This document shows positions 1-6,323 of a DNA stretch of 7,329 bases, piece after piece; position 1 is the first letter of the stretch, and every line of letters starts with the position of its first letter. The position numbers and the translations under genes were made by a program. The notes under the pieces are model-generated. The model saw nothing but the letters and a program-made list of their open reading frames with translations, made no database searches and had not been told where the DNA came from. The stretch covers positions 1-7,329 of the forward strand of contig JAGAPI010000004.1 of NCBI GenBank assembly GCA_017623335.1, read 5' to 3'. The DNA comes from Prevotella sp. (GTDB taxonomy: Bacteria > Bacteroidota > Bacteroidia > Bacteroidales > Bacteroidaceae).

Positions 1-1329
1 AGCGGATGGTGCGACTTCAAGCGCATTGCCGCCCATCATGAGCTGGTGTGCCGTCCGTCGGTGGCTTGTGCCCTGAACACCGAACATAAGCAGACTCTCG
101 TGATAAATGCCGAGGGCGAATGGGAAGTGGAGAGCAAGCCCGACTGGTGCGAGCTGTCGCAGACCAGCGGCAGCAAGAAGACCGAGCTGACACTCACCAT
201 CAAGCAGATGGCTCATGGAGCAGGAAACAGAAACGGCGAGATAAAGTTCAGGTTGAAAGGTAAGGACTATACCCACACCTGTGCCGTTGCGCAGTATGAC
301 TATGAGTACGGCGAGGATCAGTGGCTCACCTTGCAGAAAGCCACCCGTGGCAACAACGGCGGCATAAACATTGTGTTTGTGGGCGACGGCTACGACGGCA
401 AGGATATTGCCGAGGGCAGTTATCTGAAGGATATGCAGGAAGGTATGGAGCATTTCTTCGGCATCGAGCCATACAAGACCTACCGCAATTACTTCAATGT
501 CTACACTCCGTTTGCCCTTTCTACCGAGAGCGGTGTGGGAACGGTGAACACCATACGCTATAACCGCTTCAATACAACGTTTACTGGCGGTGTGGGATTG
601 AGGTGCGACTACGACAATATGTTCCGCTATGCGCTCAATGCTCCTACAGTGACTGTGGATAACCTCTGCCAGACATTGATAGTGGTGATACCAAACAGTA
701 CCGACTACGGTGGTATCTGCCAGATGTGGGATGACGGCTCGGCAATAGCCTTCTGTCCAAAGAGCACCTACGGTTATCCGCTCGACTCACGCGGAGTGAT
801 GCAGCATGAGGCTGGCGGTCACGGCTTCGGCAAGCTTGGCGATGAGTACATCTATCACAATGCGTTTATTGATTTTTGCGATTGTATCTGTTGCGGACAC
901 GTCTTTGAGTTTAATTCAGCCAAGGCTTTGGGCTGGTACGACAACCTTTCGCTCACGGGAAAGATGCACCAGGTGCCATGGAGCCATCTGATATTCGATT
1001 CGCGTTATAGCGACATCGTTGACATCTTTGAGGGCGGATATAAGCACAACCGCGGTGTGTTCCGCTCGGAGCAGAACTCCTGCATGAACAACGATATACC
1101 TTATTACAGCACAATCAGCCGCGAGAGCATAGTGAAGCGTATCAAGAGATATGCCGACGAGGAGTATTCGTTTGAGGAGTTTGTTGCCAACGACAAGCGT
1201 GATGCCGGAGCGGTGACCAGAACCGTTCCTGCATCGGCAACCCGCAATGTTCATTCGCATCATCTGCCGCCTGTAATCCATAAGGGCAGTCCGCTGAAGG
1301 GGCTGAAAGCGAGAAAGGCAAGAAGGTAG
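1..1329 (+). CDS. BACON domain / M64 family metallopeptidase, 5'-truncated by the window edge
   Basis: The frame is open from base 1 to the TAG at 1327-1329, so the true start lies upstream; the in-frame GTG at 46 is internal. About 442 residues are visible. Bases ~85-290 encode a BACON domain, with the pattern WEVESKPDWCELS, then TLTIKQ, an R-N-GEI strand and an ending AVAQ. BACON is a Bacteroidetes surface domain thought to bind carbohydrate or mucin. The rest matches peptidase M64, the IgA-peptidase-like zinc protease family. Its zinc motif HEAGGHGFGKLGDEY is at 805-849, and a downstream block contains HQVPWSHLIFD, DIFEGGYKHNRGVF and SCMNNDIPYYS. The spacing is HExxxH rather than the usual HExxH. 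A Cys cluster (CDCICC) lies at 877-894. The protein is presumably exported and surface-exposed, although the signal peptide is outside the window. The substrate is unknown and IgA cleavage should not be assumed. The fimbrillin lipoprotein gene follows after 63 bases on the same strand. Confidence 0.88.
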   Translation, partial: SGWCDFKRIAAHHELVCRPSVACALNTEHKQTLVINAEGEWEVESKPDWCELSQTSGSKKTELTLTIKQMAHGAGNRNGEIKFRLKGKDYTHTCAVAQYDYEYGEDQWLTLQKATRGNNGGINIVFVGDGYDGKDIAEGSYLKDMQEGMEHFFGIEPYKTYRNYFNVYTPFALSTESGVGTVNTIRYNRFNTTFTGGVGLRCDYDNMFRYALNAPTVTVDNLCQTLIVVIPNSTDYGGICQMWDDGSAIAFCPKSTYGYPLDSRGVMQHEAGGHGFGKLGDEYIYHNAFIDFCDCICCGHVFEFNSAKALGWYDNLSLTGKMHQVPWSHLIFDSRYSDIVDIFEGGYKHNRGVFRSEQNSCMNNDIPYYSTISRESIVKRIKRYADEEYSFEEFVANDKRDAGAVTRTVPASATRNVHSHHLPPVIHKGSPLKGLKARKARR

Positions 1330-1392
1330 GAGGATTAGGAGTTGTAGGTGAATTAGTAGTTGTAGGAAAATATAGGAAGAGTAAGAAATTAA
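1330..1392 (+). repeat. Purine-rich spacer with degenerate GTAGGA/AGTTGTAGG repeats
   Basis: This 63-base gap between the peptidase and fimbrillin genes is almost devoid of C on the + strand and is built from variants of TAGGA. The 9-mer AGTTGTAGG occurs at 1340-1348 and again at 1358-1366, an 18-base period. GTAGGAAAA at 1362-1370 recurs at 3150-3158. No inverted repeat that could act as a terminator and no TAnnTTTG promoter box is visible. The AGGAAGAG at 1374-1381 is the only Shine-Dalgarno-like stretch before the ATG at 1393. Confidence 0.55.
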
Positions 1393-2286
1393 ATGGATAA
1401 AATTATGAAACGACACATTATATATATAATAGGTATGGCGCTTATGGGGCTTACTGCATGCTCCAATGGTGACTCCGATGACATGCCGAAGAGCGCCAAG
1501 GAAACGCCTATGACATTCAGCGTGAGCTATCCGGCGCAGACAAGAGCCACAGCCGCAGCCTTTGAGGAAGGTGACAAGATAGGGCTTTATGTGGCTGATG
1601 CATCCATGCCGCTGGAGATTGGAGGCAACCTCGTGAACAACGAGCAGCTTACGCTTACTGCCGGAAAATGGACGGCACACCGTACACTGTATTGGGATGA
1701 GGGCACATACAACGCATACGCCTATTATCCCTACATGGAGGTGGAGTCGATAGAAGACCAGCCAGTGAGGGTGGCTACCGACCAGAGCATAGCGGCAACA
1801 GCCGGCAAGATGAGTGCATACGAGGCAAGCGACCTGCTATATGCCAGGACCGTAGGAGTGACGGCATCAACATCGCCCGTGCCTCTCACGTTCAGACACA
1901 TCATGAGCAAGCTCCCCATAAGGCTGGTGAAGGGCGAGGACTTTGAGGGCGACATGCCTGCCGATGCCCAGGTGTTTATCCACAACACCGTGCCCACTGC
2001 CACTGTTGACATTAGCGCGGGAGTGGTGACCCGCAGCGCAAAGGGTGCAAGGCTGACCGTCAGGGCATATCAGGAAAGCGACTTCACCTTCGGGGCGATT
2101 ATCGTGCCGCAGCGTCTTGACAACCGTGTGCCGTTTGTTGAGGTGATAATGAAGGGAGTGAGCTATCTCTTTGAAAGCAAGTTCCTGTTCAAGTCAGGAG
2201 TGAACCATCTCGTGAACCTCGTCATCGACGACAATCCTGAGAATGTCAAGATTGATATTGGCGGTGAGATTGAGAATTGGCAATAA
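1393..2286 (+). CDS. Fimbrillin family (Mfa-like/FimA-like) lipoprotein
   Basis: The protein has 297 residues. A lipoprotein signal runs to the lipobox LTAC with Cys at residue 23, followed by an acidic stretch (GDSDD) that resembles the surface-export signals of Bacteroidetes lipoproteins. Fimbrillin hallmarks follow in order: QTRAT then F-EEGDKIGLYV (residues ~49-67), a TLYWDEG-YNAYAYYPY block, LLYA (148-151), LTFRHIMSKL (~165-174), and a C-terminal strand ending IENWQ. Members of this family form or cap fimbriae by donor-strand exchange after lipoprotein transport and proteolytic trimming at an Arg. The Arg in QTRAT is a candidate site, by analogy only. It could be a stalk, tip or anchor subunit; the sequence does not say which. 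The start at 1393 is favoured by an AGGAAGAG 11 bases upstream, but the ATG at 1405 (MKRHII) gives an equally good signal peptide. A gap of 16 bases separates it from the next gene. Confidence 0.85.
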   Translation: MDKIMKRHIIYIIGMALMGLTACSNGDSDDMPKSAKETPMTFSVSYPAQTRATAAAFEEGDKIGLYVADASMPLEIGGNLVNNEQLTLTAGKWTAHRTLYWDEGTYNAYAYYPYMEVESIEDQPVRVATDQSIAATAGKMSAYEASDLLYARTVGVTASTSPVPLTFRHIMSKLPIRLVKGEDFEGDMPADAQVFIHNTVPTATVDISAGVVTRSAKGARLTVRAYQESDFTFGAIIVPQRLDNRVPFVEVIMKGVSYLFESKFLFKSGVNHLVNLVIDDNPENVKIDIGGEIENWQ

Positions 2287-2302
2287 TGTTTAAAGTGTAA
2301 AT

Positions 2303-3130
2303 ATGATAAAAAAGGCAATATTATCTCTTACCATAATAAACATCTTTTTGCTGGGTGTGGCAATTGCTTTGTGGCAACTGCCACACTCCCGTGTCGTATA
2401 TGGCAATATACAAACTGACACGGTGGCAGCGGCACGGACCACCATTTTGAGAGATACGGTTATAAAAGAGAGAAACCAGCCTGTGATAGTGTCTGAACAG
2501 AATGGCAGTGCTGACCTTGAGCCTGCTACTGAAAGAACAGCAGATAAAGGCAGGATTAACAGCGACATAGCGTCTATGGCAAAGGATAATCCCTTCTATG
2601 CCGAAGCTGCTAAGGTGCTGTCGGGAAAACTGGAGGAAAAAGATGCCGGCAACCGCCGGATGATACTCAACTACTGCGAGCATCTGCGCACATCGTACAC
2701 CACAAAGGATATCGATTTCCTAAGACAGGTGTTCAGTCAGGAGGCGCTTATCATTGTGGGCAATGTGGTGCATACAGCCTCTGACAGAGAAACGGCAGGC
2801 ATAACGGGCGATGAGCGTGTGACATTCAGTCTGAAGACCAAACGTGAATATCTTGACCGTTTGGAAAAAGTGTTTGCCGCCAATAAAAAGATAGACGTCA
2901 AATTCTCCGATTTCCATATCATGCGCCATCCCACAATGGAAGGAATATACGGAGTGAGTCTGAAACAGAAATACACAAGCGACAGATATTCAGACAATGG
3001 TTATCTTTTTTTGCTGTGGGATTTTCGCGACAGAGCGATGCCGCTGATTCATGTCAGGACGTGGCAGCCGTATTCTGCCGTGAGCGGAGACAATGATATA
3101 ATTGGCATTAAGGACTTTAATTTTGAATGA
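2303..3130 (+). CDS. Membrane-anchored NTF2-like conserved Bacteroidetes protein, function unknown
   Basis: The protein has 275 residues. Residues ~5-25 (AILSLTIINIFLLGVAIALW) form one hydrophobic segment after MIKK. There is no lipobox and no good signal-peptidase site, so it is probably a signal anchor that leaves the rest in the periplasm. Residues ~30-95 are a polar linker. The conserved part follows: a helical NRRMILNYCEHLRTSY segment, FLRQVFSQEALIIVG (139-153), EYLDRLEKVFAANKKIDVKF, GVSLKQKYTS, then YLFLLWDF (234-241) and IHVRTWQP (249-256). The helix-then-curved-sheet pattern suggests an NTF2-like fold, a call made from sequence pattern only. In Bacteroidetes such domains tend to occur beside proteins like its downstream neighbour, from which it is separated by 16 bases. 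No enzymatic residues stand out, and a binding or scaffolding role is inference. Confidence 0.75.
   Translation: MIKKAILSLTIINIFLLGVAIALWQLPHSRVVYGNIQTDTVAAARTTILRDTVIKERNQPVIVSEQNGSADLEPATERTADKGRINSDIASMAKDNPFYAEAAKVLSGKLEEKDAGNRRMILNYCEHLRTSYTTKDIDFLRQVFSQEALIIVGNVVHTASDRETAGITGDERVTFSLKTKREYLDRLEKVFAANKKIDVKFSDFHIMRHPTMEGIYGVSLKQKYTSDRYSDNGYLFLLWDFRDRAMPLIHVRTWQPYSAVSGDNDIIGIKDFNFE
2355..2386 (+). repeat. Inverted repeat with two alternative pairings, inside the NTF2-like gene
   Basis: GTGTGGCA at 2355-2362 is the reverse complement of TGCCACAC at 2379-2386, giving an 8-bp stem with a 16-base loop. A second copy, TGTGGCA at 2370-2376, can instead pair with TGCCACA at 2379-2385 as a tight hairpin. 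It lies about 50 bases inside the coding region, at the end of the membrane-segment codons. A chance origin from codon use is quite possible. Confidence 0.35.
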
Positions 3131-3140
3131 TGGGGAGGGT

Positions 3141-3167
3141 GTAGGAATGGTAGGAAAAGTAGGGGTA
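3141..3167 (+). repeat. Imperfect 9-bp tandem repeat across a start codon
   Basis: Three contiguous 9-mers GTAGGAATG, GTAGGAAAA and GTAGGGGTA occupy 3141-3149, 3150-3158 and 3159-3167. The ATG that ends the first unit is the predicted start of the barrel gene. The next two units encode VGK-VGV at the start of its signal peptide. A 9-base unit keeps the frame, so copy-number change would alter the signal peptide or the leader rather than break the gene. Confidence 0.55.
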
Positions 3168-4106
3168 AGTGTTTTAGGACTTTTGGTGATGCTGGCAATG
3201 GCGGTGCCGTGTGCTGCGCAGAAATTCTCGGTAATATCGGTTAGCGAGCAGAAAAATGATGTCAGCGCATTCATCTCGCCTGTGCGCGACCTTAACGGAC
3301 AGGCTTGTGCCCTGCTTAAAGTGGAGGCTCCAAGGGATTTTGTCTTTTCCACACCCTTGGGCATTGTAAAGCGTGTCGACGAGGTGGGAGAGATATGGCT
3401 GTATCTGCCTGCCGGAACAATGCAGATAACACTGAAGCATCCCGAATGGGGAGTGATGCGCAATTATCGCTTTAAGTTTGCCCTTGAAAGTCATGTATGT
3501 TATGTGATGAAAGTGAAATGCCCGCAGCCTGAAATAACGGAGGTACATGACACTGTGGTGCTGACGCAAACCCTGCGCGACACCATTGCCGTGAAATACC
3601 GGCGTCCGCCGCTGCCGCGCTCCAGTTATATCATGGCAACAGCATCGCTGCATAGGGGCGGACCGTCGGTGGGACTGTTTATCGCCACTGTGAAGCGCCA
3701 CGGACTGTTTCTCCATGCACGGTCCAACTTCCGCAGCATAGGAACCACAGAATTTGAGGTTAATTCTGACGGATATGTCAATGACAGTGAGGTTTTGCCG
3801 TTCTATAATGGGGAGAAGCGTCAGGCAAACTTAATACTTACTGCCGGATTGATTCACCGCCTCAGCAAACAGCTATACGTTTTCGAGGGTGCCGGCTACG
3901 GCAAGGCGTCCACAGCATGGCAGCTCGACCGGTCGGAAGGCAACGGCTGGGCTCTGTGCAGCGACCATAGTTGTAAAGGCGTGTCGATGGAGGCTGGACT
4001 GATGTGGCACAGCGACAGGCTTGCCGTTCTGATGTCGGCATCAAACATAAAATGCAAGCAATGGCAAATGAATATAGGTGTTGGAATAAGACTTGGAAAG
4101 AAATGA
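3147..4106 (+). CDS. Exported small outer-membrane beta-barrel protein with Bacteroidetes-conserved (PEGA-like) N-terminal domain
   Basis: The protein has 319 residues from the ATG at 3147. That start gives a clean signal peptide (MVGKVGVSVLGLLVML...PCAA, cut before Gln25) and sits 16 bases after the previous stop; upstream in-frame starts would bury it. Residues ~25-135 form a conserved module (NDVSAFISPVRDLNGQACAL, FSTPLGIVKR, GEIWLYLPAG at 81-90, ITLKHPEWGV, YRF). The glycine/proline turn after LYLPAG and the HPEWG are PEGA-like. A linker with DTVVLTQTLRDTI precedes residues ~159-319, which show alternating aromatic/hydrophobic strands, GAGYGKASTAW near 248-258, and a terminal strand NIGVGIRLGKK. 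This fits a small outer-membrane barrel. It is known to me only as a recurrent Bacteroidetes protein without a defined function. The 3' end overlaps the next gene by four bases (ATGA). Confidence 0.75.
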   Translation: MVGKVGVSVLGLLVMLAMAVPCAAQKFSVISVSEQKNDVSAFISPVRDLNGQACALLKVEAPRDFVFSTPLGIVKRVDEVGEIWLYLPAGTMQITLKHPEWGVMRNYRFKFALESHVCYVMKVKCPQPEITEVHDTVVLTQTLRDTIAVKYRRPPLPRSSYIMATASLHRGGPSVGLFIATVKRHGLFLHARSNFRSIGTTEFEVNSDGYVNDSEVLPFYNGEKRQANLILTAGLIHRLSKQLYVFEGAGYGKASTAWQLDRSEGNGWALCSDHSCKGVSMEAGLMWHSDRLAVLMSASNIKCKQWQMNIGVGIRLGKK

Positions 4107-5746
4107 GACATAACGCTGTGATTTTATCAATATTGGCTGTTGTGATGGCTGGATGTCAGGCATACGATGAACCACACAATCCGCAACCGGAATTAACCGT
4201 TGCCGATGCAGTGGGGATAACACGTACGGAGGCTGTGCTCGCAGGAGCCATATCGGACAATGGCGGCAATGGTTTGCCAAACCTGTGTTTTGAATGGTGG
4301 CAGGCGGGCAACACTGTATTTTCGTCTCCTGTATTATCTGCAGGGGGAAATGAGGTGGAATACTTACTGAAAGGGCTGAAACCGGGCAGCAGCTACTGTT
4401 TCAGACTGAAAGGCAGTAATGGCAGGGTGGAAATGGTAAGTGAAACCAGACAGTTTGAAACTCTCCCCAATGTAGTGCCAGTAATATCCCGGCTCACTCC
4501 TCTCGCTCAAGGACCGGCAAGCCTGATAGCTACGTTCAGGATAGAGGATAATGGCGGTGAAGACATTATTGAGGCTGGATGCAATGTGCGCAATGTAAAA
4601 AGCGGCAATGTGACAAAGCATATTGCCGATATTTCCGGTCTTTCGGACCCGTCGGACGAGTCCGACACTCCTGGCAACACCGTTTACATTACCATGAGAG
4701 GATTGGAACAGAACGCCGACCTTGAAATCACTCCATACGCCGTCAATGCCGTGGGCGAGGCGAAGGGAGCTATCCTTGACATAACAACAGGCAATGCCGT
4801 ATCTGTATCCCAACCGGGAATGTTGGCTGGACTGCTTGGCGGCGACCGTATGGATTACACCTCACTTTCATTCTCTGGCTTTATGAACGGTGACGACATA
4901 CGGACTCTCAGGGAAATGGCTGGAATGGACTTCTATGGCAAGGAAACGGACGGAAGTCTCGTCGATATCAATCTCACTGACGTGACTTTTGTTGAAGGCG
5001 GCAGCAATTATATCCCATCAAGGAATATGAAAAATGATGTAGTGGGGTATGGAATGTTTCAAAATCTGCATAAACTGAAAAATGTGATGCTGCCAAATAC
5101 TGTGAAGACTATTGAGGAGCAGGCTTTTCAAGACTGTTCCTCGCTGACATCCATAACTGTTCCTGCCGAAGTTACAGCGGTGACTCCTTCCGATGGCTGC
5201 ACATCGCTTGAGGAAATCAAGGTGTCGCCTGCCAACCGCAGTTTCAAGAGCGTAGACGGTGTGCTGTTTGATGCTGGTGTCACTGGCATTCTGTGGTTTC
5301 CTATAGGCAGAAAAGGTGAATACTCATTGCCTGCCGGAGTGACAGCCATTGGCGACTATGCCTTCCGCAACAGCCGTATCACACACTTCACCATGAATGA
5401 CAATATTACCCGTATAGGCAGGGCAGTATTCTGTGGCAGCAGCGTGCAGAAGGTTGTTGTCTCCGACAATCTCGCCACCATTCCTCAGGCAACGTTCCAG
5501 TCGTGTACAAGTCTTACGGAGATTCGTCTTGGCTGTGCCACTAATCTCATAGGGGCTTTTGCCTTCGACGGCTGTCCGCTTGCCGACATCTGGCTGCCGG
5601 CGGCAATTCCTCCGGTATGCAATGACGAAACGTTCAGCAGCAGTTTTGAACTGCTGAAACAGTGCCGCCTGCATGTGCCTGAAAGCAGTATATCCCAATA
5701 CAGACATCATCCTGTTTGGGGCAAGTTTGAAAATATCTCAAAATAA
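4103..5746 (+). CDS. Surface lipoprotein with FN3-like domains and BspA-type leucine-rich repeats
   Basis: The protein has 547 residues from the ATG at 4103, which overlaps the previous stop as ATGA. It places a lipobox VMAGC at residues 14-18, whereas longer in-frame starts upstream would not give an N-terminal signal. Residues ~30-120 and ~121-230 look like two FN3-like sandwiches (GLKPGSSYCFRLKG and RGLEQNADLEITPYAVNAVG are typical late strands). Residues ~233-317 resemble the cap seen before BspA repeats (GMLAGLLGG, GDDIRTLREMAGMDF, DINLTDV). Residues ~318-545 carry LRR_5 units such as TVKTIEEQAFQDCSSLTSIT and IGDYAFRNS, ending HVPESSISQYRHHPVWGKF. No type IX secretion C-terminal domain follows. 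BspA-type LRRs often mediate adhesion to host matrix or other cells, but the ligand here is unknown. The residues after Cys18 (QAYDE) are acidic enough to suggest surface export. Confidence 0.85.
   Translation: MRHNAVILSILAVVMAGCQAYDEPHNPQPELTVADAVGITRTEAVLAGAISDNGGNGLPNLCFEWWQAGNTVFSSPVLSAGGNEVEYLLKGLKPGSSYCFRLKGSNGRVEMVSETRQFETLPNVVPVISRLTPLAQGPASLIATFRIEDNGGEDIIEAGCNVRNVKSGNVTKHIADISGLSDPSDESDTPGNTVYITMRGLEQNADLEITPYAVNAVGEAKGAILDITTGNAVSVSQPGMLAGLLGGDRMDYTSLSFSGFMNGDDIRTLREMAGMDFYGKETDGSLVDINLTDVTFVEGGSNYIPSRNMKNDVVGYGMFQNLHKLKNVMLPNTVKTIEEQAFQDCSSLTSITVPAEVTAVTPSDGCTSLEEIKVSPANRSFKSVDGVLFDAGVTGILWFPIGRKGEYSLPAGVTAIGDYAFRNSRITHFTMNDNITRIGRAVFCGSSVQKVVVSDNLATIPQATFQSCTSLTEIRLGCATNLIGAFAFDGCPLADIWLPAAIPPVCNDETFSSSFELLKQCRLHVPESSISQYRHHPVWGKFENISK
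4651..4666 (+). repeat. Short palindrome in the FN3-like domain region
   Basis: GTCGGAC at 4651-4657 and GTCCGAC at 4660-4666 are reverse complements with two bases between. The stretch TCGGAC recurs at 4643-4648 and 4652-4657, encoding an SD-rich loop (LSDPSDESD). It probably reflects a low-complexity loop rather than a regulatory element. Confidence 0.3.
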
Positions 5747-5753
5747 GAATAAT

Positions 5754-6323
5754 ATGAGCATTCCAGAAATAGAAGAATTGAAATCGAGGGTGGAAAAGAA
5801 ATACGGCAGACTGTTGTCTACGACCACTGACTTTGATGAGTTTTCAGTTGTACTCAAGAGAATACAGGGTGAGACCGTGTCGCCTTCAACTCTGAAACGG
5901 ATATGGGGATATGTAAACGACACCCACAAGACACGTAAGTTTACACTCGACATATTGGCAAGATATATCGGCTATGAGAACTTCGACCAGTTTGTGACGT
6001 GGCTGAAGACCAACACCAGGTATAACTCTTCGTTTTTCAACGCATGTCAGTTGACAAGCGGCGAAATGGAATGCGGGCAGATGGTGGAGATAGGCTGGAG
6101 CCCCAACAGACTGCTGACGCTGAAATATCTCGGCGACAGCGTTTTTGAGGTAATGGCTTCAAGAAACAGCAAGCTCATTCCCGGCGACCGTTTCGTTACT
6201 GGCTGTTTTATTATGCACCAGCCTTTGTTGGTGCCGTTTATCGTGCGTGACGGCGAAAACACCAAGCCGTTCATTGCAGGGCGAAACGGTGGACTTAATG
6301 TAATCAGAATACTCGCAAAATAA
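5754..6323 (+). CDS. Conserved Bacteroidetes protein with possible helical DNA-binding N-terminus, function unknown
   Basis: The protein has 189 residues, starting at the ATG 7 bases after the LRR gene. There is no signal peptide or membrane segment, so it is probably cytoplasmic. Residues ~1-85 are helical. They contain VSPSTLKRIWGYV (42-54) and TLDILARYIGYENFDQFVTWL (64-84 region), a pattern recurrent in Bacteroidetes proteins and reminiscent of a helix-turn-helix unit: SxSTLKRxWGYV could be a recognition helix and LDxLARYxGY a helix as in Xre-like folds. Residues ~95-189 look beta-rich (VEIGWSPNRLLTLKYLGDS, SKLIPGDRFVTGCF, PFIAGRNGGLNVIRIL) and may bind a small ligand or a partner. Its last base is the first base of the kinase start (TAATG), so the two are probably made in a fixed ratio. 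A role as regulator or kinase substrate is inference; DNA binding has not been shown. Confidence 0.72.
   Translation: MSIPEIEELKSRVEKKYGRLLSTTTDFDEFSVVLKRIQGETVSPSTLKRIWGYVNDTHKTRKFTLDILARYIGYENFDQFVTWLKTNTRYNSSFFNACQLTSGEMECGQMVEIGWSPNRLLTLKYLGDSVFEVMASRNSKLIPGDRFVTGCFIMHQPLLVPFIVRDGENTKPFIAGRNGGLNVIRILAK

Noticed and set aside
46..48. GTG as the start of the M64 peptidase
   Set aside because: The frame stays open upstream to base 1, and a start here would leave an exported protein without a signal peptide.
916..1680. A 254-codon minus-strand open frame across the end of the peptidase and the start of the fimbrillin gene
   Set aside because: It lies antisense to two well-supported genes, spans their gap, and its translation (rich in Cys, His and Arg, no domain pattern) looks like a shadow.
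3473..3480. TAAGTTTG, matching the Bacteroidetes -7 promoter box
   Set aside because: It is inside the barrel coding region, has no TTG at the expected -33 spacing, and no gene starts shortly after it.
3174..3716. A 180-codon minus-strand open frame inside the barrel gene
   Set aside because: The + strand frame has a signal peptide and conserved family blocks; the antisense translation is rich in His, Cys and Arg and unlike any protein I know.
4004..4102. An earlier ATG for the LRR lipoprotein
   Set aside because: It would put 33 polar residues before the lipoprotein signal and overlap the barrel gene by about 100 bases; the ATG at 4103 gives a normal lipobox.
4364..4813. A 149-codon minus-strand open frame inside the LRR lipoprotein gene
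   Set aside because: It is antisense to FN3-like domains that are well supported, and has no recognisable motifs.
5673..5753. Longer N-terminus for the regulator-like protein
   Set aside because: It would overlap the conserved C-terminus of the LRR protein; the ATG at 5754 follows the stop by 7 bases and matches the helical domain start.
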